NCBI GenBank assembly: GCA_039026975.1
Contig: JBCCLI010000095.1
Location: forward strand, 1 to 18,017
Source of the DNA: JBCBKZ01 sp039026975
GTDB taxonomy: Bacteria > Bacteroidota > Bacteroidia > J057
Direction: 5' to 3'
DNA: 18,017 nt
The notes beneath the pieces were generated by a model, which did not search any database, had not been told where the DNA came from, and saw nothing but the letters and a program-made list of their open reading frames with translations. Below are positions 15,596-18,017 of the stretch, in pieces. Positions within the stretch are counted from its first letter, which is position 1. Every line of letters begins with the position of its first letter. The translations under genes and the position numbers were made by a program.

Positions 15596-15689
15596 AAGGA
15601 ATCTTTGCATAAAATCAGGATTAATAAGGATATTCTCCTAAATTCGCCTGATCACTATAATTGATTCTAGACCGACGACTTTTCCACAT

Positions 15690-16319
15690 ATGAAAATAGG
15701 GATCATAGGCACAGGAAATGTGGCCAAATACCTGGGGAAAGCCCTTACCCATAAGGGGTATAACATCATGATAGGCTCTTCGGACACCAGCCGAGCTAAG
15801 GAACTAGCTGGAGAAATGGAGCATTATGCCTCTGGGGGGACCGTAGCGCATACCATACATTATGGAGAAATTCTTGTATTGGCTATTCCTTATAAAGAGG
15901 CTGAGGCGGTCCTCCGACAGTCTGATAATTACAAGGGAAAAATCCTGGTAGACTGCACTAATCCCCTAACTAGTGAAAGCAGTACCTCCCTGGCCCTGGG
16001 GCATACTACCTCTGCGGCAGAAGAAATAGCTAAACTGCTCCCTGATGTACGTGTGGTGAAAGCCTTTAATGCAGGTTTTGCAGAGCATATAGGTTCTCCC
16101 TATTTTGGCCCTAATGATGCCAGCATGTTTTATTGTGGGGATGATGCAGCTGCTAAGGAGGCTGTGTCCAGATTAATTGAGGCTTGTGGATTTGAGGCAG
16201 TAGATGCGGGAGACCTTAAAACAGCCAGGTTATTAGAGCCTTTGGCTGCCCTTATGATTAAGCTGGCCTTTGATGAGGGGATGGGAAGAGAAATAGGGAT
16301 AAAACTACTGCAACGCTAA
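15690..16319 (+). CDS. NADP-binding F420-reductase-like oxidoreductase
   Basis: A 209-residue protein with a complete Rossmann fold: KIGIIGTGNVAKYLGKAL at the N-terminus gives the dinucleotide-binding GxGxxA pattern, and MIGSSDTSRAKEL puts Ser30-Ser31 and Arg35 where NADP-preferring enzymes bind the 2'-phosphate. The mid-part VLVDCTNPL-type strand and the C-terminal VVKAFNAGF...SMFYCGDDAAAKEAVSRLIEACGF match NADPH:F420 oxidoreductase-like (NPDR/F420_oxidored) proteins, which are common in organisms lacking F420. The reaction is therefore a hydride transfer with unknown partner; F420 itself is not implied. It is the first gene of a run (26 bp before trkA) that also holds trkA and a TPR-like exported protein. 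A TATAATTG box at 15656-15663 could be its -7 element, without a good -33 box. Confidence 0.82.
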   Translation: MKIGIIGTGNVAKYLGKALTHKGYNIMIGSSDTSRAKELAGEMEHYASGGTVAHTIHYGEILVLAIPYKEAEAVLRQSDNYKGKILVDCTNPLTSESSTSLALGHTTSAAEEIAKLLPDVRVVKAFNAGFAEHIGSPYFGPNDASMFYCGDDAAAKEAVSRLIEACGFEAVDAGDLKTARLLEPLAALMIKLAFDEGMGREIGIKLLQR

Positions 16320-16345
16320 AGAGTGATCATTGAAGAATACATTAC

Positions 16346-17686
16346 ATGAGAATCATCATAGCTGGGGCAGGTGAAGTAGGCTTTCACGTGGCCAAAATGC
16401 TTTCTCACGAGGATCATGATATTATCCTGATAGATAAGGAAGAGAGTAGACTTGCCTATGTAGAGTCTCACATAGATGTAAGTGTCCTGAAAGGGAACGC
16501 CCTTTCTATAGAGAAGCTGGAAGATGCGGGTATAAGTAATGCTGATTTGCTGATAGCGGCTACCTCTTCAGAAGAAACTAATATCACCACAGCTATCATA
16601 GGCAAGAAACTGGGGGCAAAGCGGACTATAGCCAGAATTTCCAATCCTGAATTTCAACATAAACGAGGCAAGTTAAACCTTTCTGACTTGGGGATAGACG
16701 CCATGGTTTTTCCGGAAGATCTGGCTTCTAATGAAATTCACCGCTTAGTGAAGCAATCTGCTGTAACGGACAATTTTGAATTTGGGGATGGGAAGCTGAC
16801 GCTTACAGGCTTTGTAGTAGATGATGAGGCTCCTATTATTAATCGTTCGCTCATAGAGGTAGCTAAGATGGCAGCTAATATAGCGTTTACAGTAGTGGCC
16901 GTCCAGCGAAAGGGAAAAACCATTATTCCCAGGGGAGATACTACCTTTAAGGTCTTTGATCACGTATATTTTATCAGCAAACCTGAGTGTATTTCAGATA
17001 TTCTCCACCTAACCGGTAAGTCTGATGTGCAGATAAAAAACATTATGATACTGGGGGGGAGTTTAATCGGTAGGTTGTTTGCAAAGAAAGTCCAGCAGGA
17101 CTATAAAGTAAAGCTCATTGATAAGCGGAAGGAAAAGTGTTTTGAATTGGCAGATGAACTATTTCAGACTATGATCATCCATGGCGATGGGCGAGATGTA
17201 GACCTGCTGGAAGAGGAGGGGATAGAAGATATGGATGCTTTTATAGCTGTTACAGGTGATTCGGAAACCAATATTATTTCCTGTCTGGTGGCCCGGCATC
17301 ATGGGGTAGGAAGGACCATAGCCTTAGTGGAAAACATTGACTATATCAGTTTATCTCAAGACATAGGCATTGATACACTTATCAATAAAAAGATGATAGC
17401 TATCAATAACATCTTTAAGTATGTGAGGGAAGGGCAGGTAGAAGCCCTGACAAGCCTACATGGAGTGGAATCTGAAGTGTTGGAGTTCGTGGTTCATGAA
17501 AATAGTAAAATTGCCGAGTCACCTATTAAAAAGCTGGGATTCCCTAGAGAGGCTGTGATTGCAGGCATTACAAGAGGAGAAAACAGTATGATTCCCGGGG
17601 GAGATACCCAAATCATGTTAGGTGATAGAGTAGTGGTATTCACCCTTCCTTCTGCAGTGCATAGAGTGGAAAAGTTTTTTAAGTAA
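16346..17686 (+). CDS. trkA: Trk potassium-uptake regulatory subunit TrkA
   Basis: A 446-residue cytoplasmic protein with the doubled RCK layout of long TrkA proteins: RCK_N 1 (1-~125, IIIAGAGEVGFHVA and IILIDK), TrkA_C 1 (about 140-215), RCK_N 2 (about 230-350, IMILGGSLIGRLFAKK and KVKLIDKRKEK) and TrkA_C 2 (about 365-446). Both nucleotide loops are present: the first as G-x-G-x-x-G (Gly7, Gly9, Gly12), the second as GGSLIG, with Ser for the central Gly. NAD(H) or ATP binding to the ring controls the TrkH channel. The partner trkH is not in the window and the next gene is not trkH, although TrkA and TrkH genes often neighbour each other. Start ATG is 26 bp after the oxidoreductase gene. Confidence 0.93.
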   Translation: MRIIIAGAGEVGFHVAKMLSHEDHDIILIDKEESRLAYVESHIDVSVLKGNALSIEKLEDAGISNADLLIAATSSEETNITTAIIGKKLGAKRTIARISNPEFQHKRGKLNLSDLGIDAMVFPEDLASNEIHRLVKQSAVTDNFEFGDGKLTLTGFVVDDEAPIINRSLIEVAKMAANIAFTVVAVQRKGKTIIPRGDTTFKVFDHVYFISKPECISDILHLTGKSDVQIKNIMILGGSLIGRLFAKKVQQDYKVKLIDKRKEKCFELADELFQTMIIHGDGRDVDLLEEEGIEDMDAFIAVTGDSETNIISCLVARHHGVGRTIALVENIDYISLSQDIGIDTLINKKMIAINNIFKYVREGQVEALTSLHGVESEVLEFVVHENSKIAESPIKKLGFPREAVIAGITRGENSMIPGGDTQIMLGDRVVVFTLPSAVHRVEKFFK

Positions 17687-17692
17687 GAGCTT

Positions 17693-18017
17693 ATGAGAAC
17701 TGTACAGGATAGGAAGCTGCTCATGCCAGTGCTAATACTGTCAATGGCAGTTAGTATACTTACTACGAGTATACCCCTTCAAGCACAGCTAGCTAATGCC
17801 CAGCAGACAGTCTATCAGGCCTATCTGGATGGAGACCCTTCCCAGTGGGAGAATGGACTCCAGCTGTGGGATACTTACCAGCGCAGTAGGACGCTTACAG
17901 ACAAAGAGCTCTATGATCTGGCCTTGGCCAAGTATGGATTGGCAGGGCTTTATATGGCTAAAGAGGATAAGGATAGAGTGGCTACCCTGCTGGATGAAAC
18001 AGAGGTGATAGCAGAAA
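17693..18017 (+). CDS. Exported helical TPR-like protein, 5' part only
   Basis: The frame is open from ATG 17693 to the window end (108 codons, truncated). It starts 6 nt after the trkA stop, so it is almost surely co-transcribed. The leader MRTVQDRKLLMPVLILSMAV and the hydrophobic stretch after it end at QAQLANAQ, indicating a signal peptide. The mature part is helical: VYQAYLDGDPSQWENGLQLW, then LYDLALAKYGLAGLYMAKEDKDRVATLLDE, with a spacing of helices typical of tetratricopeptide-like repeats, as in small Bacteroidota periplasmic TPR proteins. Function is unknown. A shorter open frame inside it, at 17796-18008 in another frame, is a shadow. Confidence 0.75.
   Translation, partial: MRTVQDRKLLMPVLILSMAVSILTTSIPLQAQLANAQQTVYQAYLDGDPSQWENGLQLWDTYQRSRTLTDKELYDLALAKYGLAGLYMAKEDKDRVATLLDETEVIAE

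Noticed and set aside
17796..18008. 70-codon plus-strand frame at the right edge
   Set aside because: It lies in another frame inside the signal-peptide-bearing TPR-like gene that starts at 17693, which has better coding character.
1..18017. CRISPR array, insertion sequence, tRNA or rRNA, defence genes
   Set aside because: No regular spaced repeats, no terminal inverted repeats with a transposase, no cloverleaf or rRNA-like stretch and no known defence domain were seen on either strand.

Overview
The window looks like a chromosomal segment of a Bacteroidota bacterium, most likely a Cytophagales-type environmental species. The signs are protein families typical of that phylum: a large secreted BNR/sortilin-like repeat protein, LytTR regulators, a four-unit ComEA-like HhH protein, an S8 peptidase of the Bacteroidota type, and a BioD-like/DRTGG ATPase. 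The AT-leaning base composition, many exported proteins, weak Shine-Dalgarno sequences and a TTTG/TAnnTTTG-like promoter candidate agree with this. No rRNA, tRNA, insertion sequence, phage gene or CRISPR array was seen. Codon usage looks similar from gene to gene, so nothing suggests recent transfer.

Positions 1-380 hold no convincing gene, but contain a perfect 22-bp palindrome and a terminator. Genes on the minus strand from about 13.7 kb down to 0.4 kb are, in transcription order: a GHL10-like glycoside hydrolase overlapping a secreted NTF2-like + ADPRibase-Mn-type phosphoesterase; an exported subtilisin-like peptidase closed by a strong terminator; a soluble two-PAS histidine kinase; the membrane-anchored HhH protein; a GT4-like glycosyltransferase; a LytTR regulator with a degenerate receiver domain; a stand-alone LytTR regulator; and the 1103-residue exported BNR-repeat protein, also closed by a terminator.

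A divergent intergenic region around 13.7 kb, with a promoter candidate and a 21-bp dyad, switches to plus-strand genes: a small exported protein of unknown function, a BioD-like/DRTGG P-loop protein, then a close-packed set of an NADP-binding F420-reductase-like protein, the potassium-uptake regulator TrkA, and an exported helical (TPR-like) protein cut by the right edge.

The window is mostly housekeeping and envelope or exported functions. The strongest oddities are the receiver domain that has lost its phosphorylation residues and sits beside a second LytTR protein, the exported NTF2-ADPRM fusion coupled to a glycoside hydrolase, and the intergenic dyads. I did not find a clear defence or mobile system. 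All calls come from reading the sequence; no database search was possible.
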